Shown here piece after piece: positions 11,501 to 22,331 of a stretch of 64,000 bases of DNA. The notes under the pieces are model-generated. The model saw only the letters and a program-made list of their open reading frames with translations, was not told the origin of the DNA and ran no database searches. Position 1 is the first letter of the stretch. Every line of letters starts with the position of its first letter. A program made the position numbers and the translations under genes. This DNA is from Membranipora membranacea (lineage: Eukaryota > Bryozoa > Gymnolaemata > Cheilostomatida > Membraniporidae): positions 13,499,493-13,563,492 of the forward strand of contig OU612071.1 in assembly GCA_914767715.1 (NCBI GenBank). The letters run 5' to 3'.

Positions 11501-14500
11501 AAGATATGAGATGAACTTAAGATCGCAACGAGGTAGGCTTGCAAGCTTTGTTCTCTGTTGGTCTGTATATTGGGGAGAGTGAATGTTGTATTGTTGTTCT
11601 CAAGATGGCCATCGATAGACTTACCAAGATGGCTGCCAATAACATGTGACTCGGGAGTTGTCTTCACAAGATCACAGGTAACAAAACTCTTGATTATATG
11701 ACAGGTGGGGGTTGAGGTAGGTTTTATGTGGTAATGCAAAAACAAGAACTAGCTGCGACCCACAGGTCAAACCAAGCTTCCCTAATACCTGTCAAAGCTT
11801 GTACAGCAAGCCAGGCTGTGTTTGAGGATACAAATAGATAAAATTGGTACTGTGATTTATTTCAGAACAAGTAACTTGTGTGTATCATTCAAAAGTCTCA
11901 ACACAAATTGAAATGAGCACACACAACCATCTGTGGCACAAGAAGTTTAAGTATCAAATACAGCGTACATCCCTTGTGGTACTGCAGGCCAAGTTTAATT
12001 GGCATCATTGTTAATAGCTGTAATAGTGTTGTTGACACTTGACAGCAAAAGCCTGTAGTGTTTTTTTCTTATCTTTTAGATTGTCTTCTGGGGTTTTCTT
12101 GTAACTGGCTCTAAACAACTGACTCTGTAAAAAAACAAAACGATAATCCAAGTAAGTGTGAGACAAGTGCCAAGTATCTAATCTGATTATTTTTAGGTCA
12201 AGGCCATCTAACCCTAAATATTTTCGAAGGCTATAAAAAGCACCACATTCGAACATCTTTGATGCGTTAGAATTTGGAGCGCACCAATACAATGCAGTAC
12301 AATAACACTGAAAACACCTAAAAGCACCAAAACAACAATGTTAAAACAACCTGAAAACAACGTAAACACAACATAAAAACAATGTTACCTTCAGGTGGTT
12401 GGCTTCCTATTCCATGAGTTTTTCTTCTACTTTTCTTACTTTTGAAACTTATACCCACACTAGTACCTTGCTTTCTTCTCTTTTTTCCTACTTTTGAAAC
12501 TGTTGATGGAAAATTTAATAAGAGATTTAAAAATTGTGCATTCCATGCATTATTATAGTTCTTAACAATCTAACAACCACTGCATGATCAAAATAAAATG
12601 TAGTAAAATGAATAGTTTGGTTGTTCTGGTTGGTTTGCTGATGGTTTACATGTTTAAATTATTTACATGACTTACATGGTTAGTTTGCATGAAGATTCAA
12701 AATGTGAAGTATACAATCAAAGCACACAGAATGAATTAATGTTGTTCTTATCTGTCATAGATTCAATAACCAATATCACTAGCAACATGAAATATATTAT
12801 CTTGATTAATCAAAATGCCGAATCGCAACCTAAATTTGAATCATCTTGTCCCCATGTTAATTTTAAGTTGTATCAAAAGAGGTGCATTTTAGTCAGTTGA
12901 AGTTGAGGGACTTTTTAAATGCTAACTATTAAGAATATTATATCTATATATAGAATATACTATTACCCTTTGGATCGTCTGTTTTAGGGCTTTCATCTAA
13001 TATTCCAGCTCTGCCTGAATCAACATCTCGCATTACTGGTGAAATAAATGGACATTATCAGAGCTAAAACCGCTGCTGCCAGACAACCAAATGCGTGCTT
13101 TCTGAATTCTGCATAGCACAAAACTAATATTATGAGGCTGCAAACTCAGCATTGTCAAGTGATGACAGTTAGCACAAACTGATCGTCAACAAGTTTATGA
13201 AATTATTTATCAACCATCTCATGTGACATAGTTACTGTCTTACTAATTAAAATTATACACGTCATCAGCTAGTGCATTAATTTTATCCCCAATTTTGAAG
13301 ATCAGTTCGTGCAAATTAAGTGCCAATTAGGTGACAATTCTTAGATTAAAGTCGCAATTAGAATTATCTTGAAGCTATACAGAATTCAACGTGCACAAAT
13401 TTGCCTGAGTGGCAGCAGTAATTTAAATATGCAAATACAGTGAGGCTATTTACCATTGGTCTATTTGAACCCTTTGTTTTAGAGACATGGCAATACTATT
13501 GACATGAGAATATAAGTTTCCCATCAAATTGATCAACTTATTGGCTCTGATGACATCACATTAAAGTCTTGACTTTGTTAACATCATATAAAGCTATGGA
13601 ACAAACAATTCCTTACTAGCCAGTTTTGATAATGTAAGGAGTTAAGGTTAGGGAGTCAAGGAGTTAAGTGATTATATTTACCTTGGATAAAGCTGAAAAA
13701 ATGGAACTACGCACTAAATAAACATGTAGCAAACGAAATAGGAGAATGCAAAATTCAGGGATATAAAATGATTGTTCTTGTCCGAAAGTTTTTAATCAAG
13801 CAGATAGAGCAGTGAACAAATCTTTGTACAGTACTTGTCAAATATGATCCAAGCTCCACAATCCAACGTGTTTGAAGTCAATGAACTGATTACAATTGAT
13901 ATTAAATCAAGCCATAAATAGAAATGCAATGAATTACGAGATAAGGATGATATGAAACCTTGATTCAAAAAAATATATCAATTGAGATGAATGAATTGAG
14001 AAAGAGTCACAGACCAAATTTGTTTAGGGATATTTATTCAATGGGATGGAAATTAAACTTTATTTTTCTGTAGTCTTACAGCTGCTCATTAAATGTGGTG
14101 AACTTACATTTTAAAGAGGTAACAGCTGACAATGACAGCAAGTAATAAACCAAATGAGCAGATCACGGTGACGATGATTCCCGAAGTATTTGCAGGAAGA
14201 GGAGCAATAGTGGGATCGCCTGTAAATGGTATGATTAAAGGTTGATTAATGGTTGATCAAAGGTTGCTTAAAATCAGGTGTATTATCACACGCCACCTCC
14301 TGAAGCATGGGAGGCGAAATATTAGTGCCCTAGCAACAGGCTGCGATTTCTGTGCCAGGTCGCTCTCTGTCTACACCTTGGGGCCATCCCAACCCAAGTA
14401 GTGGGATTCGATCCCATGACTTTAAACAGTTGCATGCTAAAGGGTCGGCAATCTTACTGAGCCACCTCCCTAGCCTCATATATATATATATATATATACA

Positions 14501-17272
14501 ATTACTAACAAGGGATGGTGACTTAATGATTGCCTACTCTTCTTTTCAGAAGCACAGAACAAACAATGTACAAAGTGTATATTAAACGTGTAAGTAACCT
14601 AGTTGCTAGATGCCACATCGACCATGCAAGGAAGGAAAATTTGTTAATCCTTTACTCATACCAAAACGCAATGCTCTAAGAGTGTCGGAATTTGAAGGTC
14701 CCTAGGAATATATCTAACCTAATATATGAAAACTCACAAGTATATGTCTAAATGTATTATAAAGTATGAAGCAGGAATTCCCAAATAAAAGGTTTTTCCA
14801 ATAAATAAAGTCAACACTTCTGTTTAAGGTCATTATTCCTCACAGGATGGTCACCGAGATTTGAAACTTGGACCTGTATATGAGAAAAAAATGGAGAATC
14901 CATATATCAGGTTAGATATACTAAATATTCATAATGTGTAAGACAAAAACAACTACCCATAATCAGCCTGTTGTCAAAATTTTCGTCACAAAATCTGTTA
15001 TCATTTACTTGATGTAGCTTAAAGTGTAACACAACCTTATGGCATCAACATCTTCTGATTATTTTTTTTCTTTCAGTCCTTTTTCTTCACATATATTTTA
15101 ATAGCCACAGTATTTTCAATTTTTGAATGATGTAACAATTCTTTATCCACCATGTCAAAATAATCTATCATACTTTTACTACATGTAGCCTAACTAATCT
15201 TGATTTCTGTTTTGTCTGTCTCAGAGGTCAACAAGTTGCCTTTAACTATCTGCTATTTGTATACTTTCAAGCCAGCCTCTATAAATAAATAAATAAATAA
15301 ATAAATAATAAAGCTGCCTGTATTGTGTATTTATATATAAAAGGTTAACAGATTTTGGAGATGGTTTCACCTGTTTTTACACCTAAAGTAACCTACTGGT
15401 AAAGTGATTGTGAAGGAAGGTTTTTGGTATCATTCTGAAGTTCCCAGTTTAATTTAAAAAACTGCAATAATGTTCACTAACCACATATTGCCCAGTTTCA
15501 TTTTCACTCAAAGTTGAAATGTGAAGATACTAAAAAGATATTATTTGTATGATAGTATATACAAGAAAGTACTCAGTGACTTATATGGCTTTTGTAGTTC
15601 AATAGCTGCAGGAATTATCATCTCATTGTTTGAATAAATATTTAAACCAGAGTTATTACCCCACAAATTTTATATACATATAGAAAGTCTTTTGTTCTAC
15701 TTTTGTCCACAGGTAATTTAGAAGAATATAAACAAAAGACAGTGGGTATTCTAGTTTGCCTCAGCTGATGTGTCTTTTGATTGACGCCCACCAGTTTTGA
15801 ATTCGACACACCATGTGAGTGGATTGTTGTGAGCGACGCAGCAAGCAGCAATAAAAAACTGCTCTGACATTGTTTTTAGTAAAACCTATACTAGTAATAT
15901 TTAACAAATGATAAAACATTCTCACCGAGCGCGGAAAAAGAATAGCAACTCCAGGGTAATAAGGTAACTGGTTCGGAATTGCCCTCTCATGTTCAAACCT
16001 TCCAAAATGAAGAGTTGCCCTCTCTCTTCGAATTTTCACAGGCTTTGATATGATTGGCCCATTACATCTTACTTTTTTCTTATTGGCCTGTTCAATAACT
16101 TCATACTGATTACAATATCTGTGTTGGGGAACACTGAGTTAGTTATCGATATTGCTAGTAGTCAACTTTCTGAACAGCAGTCAGACTCAGTGGCACCAAT
16201 CAGTTACTTCACAGACACATAAGACCACGATGAAGAGATGATGAGCCAACTCAGCTTCACAAGAAGAAGAAGAATGAAATTAGAACAGCTGTGAATGGAC
16301 TTGATTGAATCAATTTGTTGTAGCTCTCAGGTAAATAAATGTTATTTAGTATTTATATTTGGTACACTACTATTCTACTACTCAGTTGTGAGTGAAAAAT
16401 GAGTAGACTAACTAAGAAGTCTAGCTAGTAACTGTTAGTTACTATCACTACTAGTAGCTTTCTGTAGTTTGCCAATGGTACCAGTCCAATGTACATGTGC
16501 AGTGTAATATCAAGCAAGGAGAAGGACTCCTAAGAGTTGTAAGAGGGGGGGAAGTCTCATACAAGTCCAAGGAGTTTACTCCTTACTCCTCGCTTTGTTG
16601 TTTGTTGGTGGTGGCATGTTTAGGTGGGCAACTCTCGTACAACTAATTGTCTAGAACTGTTATTGCTAATCTACTATGGCTACATGTAGGCCTACATACT
16701 TTACATTGTAAGGAAATGCCCCCTCTCTTTACTACAACTACACTACAGCCTATGTAGGCTGGGTCTTGTATTTGTATAAAGTGTGTGCATAGGCTTTGCC
16801 TCGGCGCAACTGACGGATCATTATTGCTTTATGTCAACCATTCCCAACTGTCTGAGACTGGTGGGGTCACCCTTAAATACAAACAGCAAAACTATATACA
16901 TCTTAGTATACACTTTATTTACTGATCAAGCATGCGCATATAAGACCAAGTGGTACATCATCATCTAGCTTAGTAGGCGAGACCTGCTTTTAGCTTCGTT
17001 CGAGAATTGGCCACTAATCAATTGAACTATGCTCACTCTTGTGTGAACTATTTGCGAACAAATTTATCTAAGGAGCGAGGATATTGAGCATTTAAGTTGT
17101 AATGATCTTTTGGTTTACAAAGCACAGCTCATGCTAATTGAAATATTCCCTGGTCTATAATGTAATAAAGAATATACCAACCCCGATCACCAGAGGAAGG
17201 AAACCAGTGCAGACCTTGCCTTTTGCCAATGGTATTGAATTCAAATGATTTGTTGGCTGTACAGAGTCTCAA
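8525..17272 (-). CDS. Unrecognised single-pass membrane protein, multi-exon (reconstructed)
   Basis: Minus-strand exons joined by GT..AG sites with consistent phases: 17178-17272, 15926-16133, 14844-14873, 14662-14701, 14108-14219, 13682-13692 (an 11-bp microexon), 12967-13035, 12389-12499, and a last exon 8525-8700 ending in TGA. Each is open in the required frame. The product would have a cysteine-containing outer part (RLCTANK, GDRGC, HRYCNQYEVIEQANKKKVRC), a short stalk (LPANTSG), one membrane helix (IIVTVICSFGLLLAVIVSC), then a strongly basic inner tail (KVGKKRRKQ, KSKKSRRK). I do not recognise the family. The first exon is uncertain; an in-frame ATG lies at 17371 just upstream, without an obvious signal peptide. 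Exon order rests on splice sites and phase, not on homology. The microexon is the weakest join. Confidence 0.5.
8701..8790 (-). repeat. Intron segment duplicated at 12318-12395
   Basis: Plus-strand text gttaaagcaacctgaaaac with following gtaaacacaac recurs at 12340-12375 as gttaaaacaacctgaaaac with gtaaacacaac. In each case it lies immediately upstream, in minus-strand sense, of a candidate last exon with an in-phase acceptor. This points to local duplication around alternative 3' ends. Confidence 0.55.
9757..9818. repeat. Imperfect inverted repeat (hairpin)
   Basis: ggatcatagtggatcatagt at 9757-9776 faces its near-complement at 9798-9818 (cactatgatccactataatc), leaving a 20-base loop. It lies in a presumed intron of the minus-strand gene. 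Probably a remnant of a small foldback element. Confidence 0.6.
10628..11285. repeat. Minisatellite of about 20-bp units, with a 16-bp subarray
   Basis: More than 25 tandem units built on ggggccaagttttactaatt and ggggccaagtttcagtactt, which often alternate so that a 40-bp higher-order period appears. From about 11157 to 11282 the unit changes to the 16-bp gggccaagtttggctc, repeated about eight times with few differences. The homogeneous right end looks younger than the diverged left end. All open frames here are by-products of the repeat. It falls in an intron of the minus-strand gene. Confidence 0.92.
11290..12210. other. Intronic, no supported feature
   Basis: Presumed intron of the minus-strand gene. 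I see no conserved element in it beyond the candidate alternative exon that follows. Confidence 0.4.
12214..12317 (-). CDS. Possible alternative last exon of the same gene
   Basis: After the exon 12389-12499 the minus strand has an acceptor (ggtgcttttag) at 12318, followed by an in-phase reading (VFSVIVLHCIGALQ...) that ends at TAG 12214. It could replace the distal last exon 8525-8700, giving a different tail. The intron sequence before it resembles that before the distal exon (about 8701-8790 against 12318-12395). Only 34 codons long, so chance openness cannot be excluded. Confidence 0.25.
14108..14219 (-). CDS. Transmembrane exon of the 8.5-17.3 kb gene
   Basis: The clearest exon of this gene. 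The minus strand shows an acceptor (catttacag) before base 14219 and a GTAAGT donor after 14108. The exon carries two leading and two trailing partial-codon bases. It encodes DPTIAPLPANTSG followed by a 19-residue hydrophobic stretch starting IIVTVICSFG and a CYLFK stop-transfer end. That is the form of a type I membrane protein's juxtamembrane exon, with an N-glycosylation sequon (NTS) just outside the membrane. Confidence 0.6.
14230..14476 (-). mobile_element. tRNA-derived SINE, copy 1
   Basis: Minus-strand head with A-box-like GGTGGCTCAGTAAGATTG and B-box-like GGGATCGAATCCC, followed by a body shared with copies at 46373, 48650 and 51245 (GGCCCCAAGGTGTAGAC, AGAGAGCGACCTGGC, GCACTAATATTTCGCC, GGTGGCGTGTGATAA). 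The head adjoins an (AT)n tract at 14478-14498. It lies in the intron upstream, in minus-strand sense, of the transmembrane exon. Confidence 0.75.
14478..14498. repeat. (AT)n microsatellite beside SINE copy 1
   Basis: About ten AT dinucleotides directly at the 5' end of the SINE. Confidence 0.95.
15282..15309. repeat. (AAAT)n microsatellite
   Basis: Tandem ataa units in an intron of the minus-strand gene. A similar short run lies at 43819-43836. Confidence 0.9.
15926..16133 (-). CDS. Exon of the 8.5-17.3 kb gene with a paralogous exon at 40.7 kb
   Basis: Minus-strand exon with an acceptor (taactaactcag) and donor gtgaga. One leading base completes a Cys codon with exon 17178-17272. It contains YEVIEQANKKKVRC; the plus-strand DNA around 16030-16110 matches 40740-40830, where the minus-strand exon reads AVIEQANDPKVRC. 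Past this shared core the frames of the two copies differ by one base, so one copy has an indel. This copy lacks the donor that ends the other. Confidence 0.45.
16350..16460. mobile_element. Foldback element remnant (family of 19505-19645)
   Basis: Contains tgagtagactaactaagaag followed by tctagctagtaactgttag, shared exactly or nearly so with 19590-19635. The left half has a damaged inverted partner (tattctactactcagttgtg). Confidence 0.65.
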
Positions 17273-17671
17273 CTGCATCACAGTGGTCATTTCATTATAA
17301 TAAGCAGTGATCGGGGAGGGGGGCGGATTGCATATAATATTACATGTGTGGGCTCTTTGAGTTGCAAGCATGTACTTCGCCTTAATTCAAGGTCAACCAC
17401 TGACAACCATTGGTTCTAGTGGTCTGTAGTTGGAGAGTAGAGAAATTGGTTACTGAGAGAAACTAGACCATTGCCAGCTTGCACACAATTGCAAAAGTTT
17501 CCCAAATGTAAATCTTCATCAATAGAATGGTGTATTCAAGTGTTGTAGCGGTACTAGCTCTCTAGAGTATAACGCTGGTTTAATTATTCGTCTTGTTAAT
17601 TTGGGAAAAAAGTAGATAGGCCTAGATACAAGAAATGACTCCTTTTGATTGCAGATTTTTTTGTATTTTAG

Positions 17672-17964
17672 TCTACATTGTAAAGCAACACAGACCGCAG
17701 AATAGTACTGAGAACAGTACAATGAAGAAGAGAGTGTTTGGGTGGTTTATAGCAGATGTGATACAACTCGTAGTATCAATAGTCGTTCAGCTTACTCAAT
17801 TCAAACAGGTAAGCAGACAATAAAATTTTCAATTTCGGTTGTAAAATTTGATTAAGTTGCAGCAGGGAACTGACCCAGAAAGGCTTGAGATGGCTGGGGT
17901 TATAAGCATCGATATCTCCACTGTTACACTTGCATCGAGCATCGTTAGTAATATAATGATATAA
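17672..17964 (+). CDS. Small two-helix membrane protein, last two exons (ninjurin-like at best)
   Basis: Plus-strand exon 17672-17808 follows a strong acceptor (tttttttgtattttag) and ends at gtaagc. A 54-bp intron leads to exon 17863-17964, which ends in TAA, phase 0 across the join. The product reads VYIVKQHRPQNSTENST, a hydrophobic helix around FGWFIADVIQLVVSIVVQLT, a short polar loop (KQQGTDPERLE) and a second helix ending SIVSNIMI. Two NxT/NxS sequons precede the first helix. The two-helix hairpin with a short polar turn recalls ninjurins, but I see no diagnostic motif, so this name is tentative. The preceding exon must end in phase 1 and was not found with confidence. A similar C-terminal exon lies at 41115-41245. 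Confidence 0.45.
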
Positions 17965-18580
17965 ATGTCAGGTGACATGTGTAGGCTAACTGATGATAAT
18001 TGCGCCGGTGTAATCGTTGAAGTATCATGGCATAAATTTGGTAAAAACTGCTTGAACACTGGCAGGCCTCAGCAAGAATTTTTCATTGAAGCCGGCCAGT
18101 TAGTGTAATTAGGAGTTCAGTGACTATCAGAGTTGTGCTCTTTTTTTCATAGAGGGAACAACTCATTCCATCTCGCAACATCAAGTCACCTCTTCCCTAT
18201 ATTCCACCCTCCTTGCCACAGCTCATTATCTTGAATGATCATTTTAGTTACAAATTTGCTGGCGTTATGTGCTGATCAAACCTATAGATCGAGTGTTTCC
18301 ATTCCAAGACACCAGATATAAAATTTCACAAACTTCTTCACCAACGGCTGGCAAATCTGTTTCCATCATAGGTCTTTCAGTGTTGTGTTATTTGTAATTT
18401 GGCAACATGCTAGAATCAGGCTCTCAATGCAGAGAAAATTGAAGGGTCCAGGGATGAACCTTGTAGCAGCAAAGCCATGTTATAAGACTGCAAATAATTT
18501 GAATGCAAATAATGTACTTAGGACATTGGAATGTATTATATTCATACTTTATCACATCATCAACTAAATATTTGTTGCAG

Positions 18581-18685
18581 AGAATACAGGAGAAAGACTG
18601 ATTCAGTATGGCATGATAATGGCAGAGTTACGCATCAGAACCTTTGGTGGTTTGAATTCTGTCCTGAGAAATCTTGATGTACCGA
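18581..18685 (+). CDS. Isolated exon candidate (symmetric, phase 1-1)
   Basis: Acceptor tttgttgcag and donor gtgagt bracket 105 bases open in one frame: NTGERLIQYGMIMAELRIRT followed by FGGLNSVLRNLDVP. The exon is symmetric (phase 1 in and out), as would be needed before an exon like 17672-17808, but it lies downstream of that exon, so it may belong to another gene copy or be a relic. No domain recognised. Confidence 0.3.
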
Positions 18686-18849
18686 GTGAGTGTCTGAGTG
18701 TCAAATAGTTACATTATTATGATTCATGATGGGTCATGATATACTCTTCGCTACCCTGACGCAGTGATCATTTGTATTTGATTGACCAAATCAAGGATAC
18801 CATCGGTAGCCTAATTGGTAACCATATCTCATACTCATTGAAAGACTCC

Positions 18850-18950
18850 CCTCCCTCCCTCCCTTCACCTGCTATCTACCTTATCAACCTAATTAGTGGT
18901 TAACTAATTAGTTTGATAAGGTAGATTGCAGGTGAAGGAAGGGGGGGGGG
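18850..18950. repeat. Long hairpin, about 40-bp stem
   Basis: ccctcccttcacctgctatc...ctaattag at 18850-18896 pairs with ctaattag...gcaggtgaaggaaggg at 18904-18950, with about two mismatches and a 7-base loop (tggttaa). It looks like a foldback element, or a source of a hairpin RNA if transcribed. Confidence 0.75.
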
Positions 18951-19534
18951 TGAATGAAATGATAATGAAATCTGTCTCTTAAAGTATTGTCAATTGTTCG
19001 AATGTGGTTATCATGGGGCATTTAACTTCCCAACATATGTTGGTGTGTGGGTAATTCTAGGTCACAGGCCCTAAATAAAATTAAACAGCATAAAACTTGT
19101 TTCTAATTTATAGTCAACTAAACGTATAGCCTTGGGAGTAAGTATTAGCTAAAGTTTAGTTTAGCTAGTCTTGAGATGACTTAATGTAAGCTAGCATTAA
19201 ATTTTGGCTAGTGAAGGTTGAAGTCCATAAAAAGAAAAAAAGGGTGGGCGTATGTTTGCTACTCTTGAAGCTAGCTTTTTCAAGCCTGCGCAAAATGAAG
19301 AAAATTTCCTCCTATGAATACTTTACTCCTCTATGGAACTTTTTATGAACATTATATCTGCTTGATTTTGATTACTGTAACTTACATTTTAGAACGTACC
19401 TGAGGCATTGGATTAGCAGGATGTTGGCACCTATTGACATTTAACTACCGCGTCAAACAACTTGAAGGCAGTTAGTGTAGGAAGAACAAGTATTCATCAG
19501 ATAAAGTGGTAAGCTACTCTCACACTACTCTGTA

Positions 19535-19605
19535 AGTCTACTCATTCTTCACGACTGAGTAGTAGAGTAGTACTCTACTACTCAGTCGTGAAGAATGAGT
19601 AGACT
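19535..19605. repeat. Perfect 71-bp palindrome
   Basis: Arms of 35 bases (starting agtctactcattcttcacga) flank a single central g at 19570. The arms match perfectly. It forms the core of the foldback family also seen at 16350-16460. Confidence 0.95.
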
Positions 19606-19645
19606 AACTAAGAAGTCTAGCTAGTAACTGTTAGTTATTATCCCC

Positions 19646-21480
19646 TAGCAGGTATTGCTCACTCACCTGGTGAGCGATCAGATTGTGATTTTGGTTTTTA
19701 AGTGTTGTGTTATTTGTAATTTGTTAAAATGTTAGAATCCGGCTCCAAATGCAATGATCTCAGTGCCCTAACTTCATATCTAGATCTCTCATTTCTTCAT
19801 ATAGACTCCCTACTCCGCTAGAAGAGTAATTTACTGCAAATCATCTTTAGACAACTATCCTGAATATTATGTAAGATCAAGTTTATCGTCCTATTGTATT
19901 TAGAGTGATATATGAATATCTCAAAAAACTCAATATTCACACCCGTATATATATATAATATGTGGTTTTAGATCAGAAGATGATTTGATGGTATTCAGTA
20001 GCTAATAAACCATGGCTTCCCGCCAGAAATTGCCAGAAGATTAAACCGTGAGTTACTTCAATACCATTGGACCCCACTTTCAATGATGGGATTACTCTAG
20101 TGGAGTAATGTTAGTTCAATAGGAAAAGTTTGCATTTCGAGAAAATGGCTTGAAGTAATAAAATTATGGCTAGCCAACATTTTCTCAACTCCGTCACTTG
20201 ACATTAACTTCCAGTGGGTGACCTCACGTTCAAAGTTTTAAGATACTTGGGTTTTAATGAGCTGATTGGATGGTTGTGACAGGGTTGTCACATCCAATTC
20301 TTGAGAAAGGCACCCAAGTGCCTTCGGAGTTCACCTCTATTACAAAAACTAAGTGCAGACAACCATTGCAGTACTAACAGTCTGCTGAATAACAACAAAA
20401 AAAGCATGGCTGTAAATGCTGTTGGCAAATTCCCATATGATTATAATATAAGTTGTATGTCAATTAAAATATTTTCACCCCTGCATTTCCGGTTGCTCCA
20501 ATCCTAGTAAAATCCAAGTAAAACGATGTTGTCTTGTGTTGATGGCTGGAGGGGGAGCAGCTCTAAATATATGCAAATTAGATTAAAATTTTTCTTGAGG
20601 TAGAGAATGTTTTACATTTTGTCACCATGCTCAGTAAATAACCTAACAAAGAGTCAAGTAGATGTCGAGCACATAGTGCTTGCTTTCCAATCTAGTCAAT
20701 TCAATGTCACAGTGTATGTTATGTCATTATCCCTATCGTTTTATCCAATTTTTCTGCATTTGGATTCGCTTCTGGTGTCACCAGTAAAATGGGAGGAACT
20801 TGAAATGTAGGCATTTATCACAGAACTTGTAATGGTTCTGGATCAAAGAAAGAAGAAATATGTCTTCATCCAACCAACTTAACATTAATGATCGCCAACC
20901 ACCCAACCAACGCTACTCCATATTGAAAAGTTTCCCCACTCCTGATTGCTAAAATGAATTATTCTGAGCCATGATTTTTGCGTCATATTGTGTACTCTGA
21001 TCTAAACTTCAACAGTGCCTCTGTTAGAAGGGAATTAGGGGGGGGGGGGGGTTATTGTATGACACCTGAAGCTTTTGAACAAACCATCGGAGTGAGCATT
21101 TGCTAATGTTGTTTCACCTTGGGCCTGACACTGAGCTTATATATATTATATCTGCTTTCGCTTTGCATACTTTTGTCTTCTGTGATAGTATGGTACTTCA
21201 AAAAGTGCTGTTTTGATGTGGCCGCGTGGGCCTACATACATCTCAATTCGGAGTTTAGTGGACAGTCATAGCTTCATCATATTCTATAGACGGCATACAA
21301 TAGATAGCTGTCAGGAGGTCATTTCTCACAGATATACTCATATATGGTGTCCCAAACTCCGCACATAATTTTTTTCTACAACAATCTTACCGTTTTTTTA
21401 CTTCACATCATGAAATTTCTACATACAAGATTATTTTTTACAGTTTTACTATTTGGAGGAGTGAACGTAGAATGGGGACA
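19646..21480. other. Repeat-rich stretch, no supported gene
   Basis: 19650-19770 carries a repeat (gagcgatcagattg, then gttgtgttatttgtaattt) related to 18370-18440 and, in its gagcgat part, to 52240-52450. A poly-G run lies at 21038-21051. No exon with consistent sites was found. Confidence 0.4.
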
Positions 21481-21950
21481 GTGACTCAGAAGATATACGA
21501 CAGAGTATCATACTCAGCAGTTTTCTCACACCTTGTCACCCACCACCAATAACTCCAGCTTCAAAGAAGCACACTCTGCTGATGCTCTCTTTGTTACACT
21601 TGAAACTGAAGTTGTGAAGACACCAGGGACAAATACCCCCCCCCCCCCACCCAAGGTATGTATGGGCTTGAATGATCACCAATGCTTATCTATCAATATT
21701 TTGGGAGTCACCAGCAAAATTATTATGTCAAACAATGTTATCCTCTGATTCATGATTGTTGCTACATCACTTAGACGCGTATAATATATAGTTTTTTTTG
21801 GTGATGGGTTGCGGTAAATATCGAATATACCAAATATATCAAATTGAGGATACTTTAGCCAGCGACACGTTGACACCCTCCCCCTAATTTAGCCACAATC
21901 CCTCTGAAAGTATGACACGGTGATTGATATACATTTTTCTTCTTTTCAGA

Positions 21951-22105
21951 CTATAATTGAGACTCATGGTGGTATAGAGCGGACACCAGTCATGACACAT
22001 CAAATATGCACCATAAGCACCTCCTCCGATAGTGAACTGTCACAAAAGTCACACTCTTATATCTGCGCAGCACAATGTTGTCACTGCACACTGTTGAATC
22101 GATAG
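21951..22105 (+). CDS. Possible terminal exon, plus strand
   Basis: A long pyrimidine tract and acceptor (tttttcttcttttcag) precede an open reading TIIETHGGIERTPVMTH... ending ...CAAQCCHCTLLNR and TAG. A candidate preceding exon ending at 21655 (NTPPPPPK, donor gtatgt, phase 0) would join in frame, but that segment has a TGA at 21482 in the same frame and an uncertain start. The cysteine-rich tail has no recognised motif. Low confidence. Confidence 0.25.
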
Positions 22106-22331
22106 ATCAAAAAGTAGTGCCACATAAACTTTCCCCATATGATAATTGATAGGGATGGGCACATGCTCTCATTTTATCAAAGTTTCAAGCTGTTCAGTGT
22201 TCACATTTGTATTGATATATCAATTGACTTTAGGGCATTTCTTGCGCCTAATGGTATTTTATAATCCTGTTGACAATCGCAGGAGGCCTTCTAGGGTTGT
22301 TGATTGTGAATGCCAATGTTTTGTGGGTTAA

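Noticed and set aside
18385-18567. Plus-strand frame after an acceptor-like ag at 18371
   Set aside because: The DNA recurs at 19697-19755 as part of a repeat, and the required phase has a stop.
21488-21655. Plus-strand exon before 21951-22105
   Set aside because: A TGA at 21482 and the absence of a good acceptor within the open part make its start unsupported, though its donor and phase fit.
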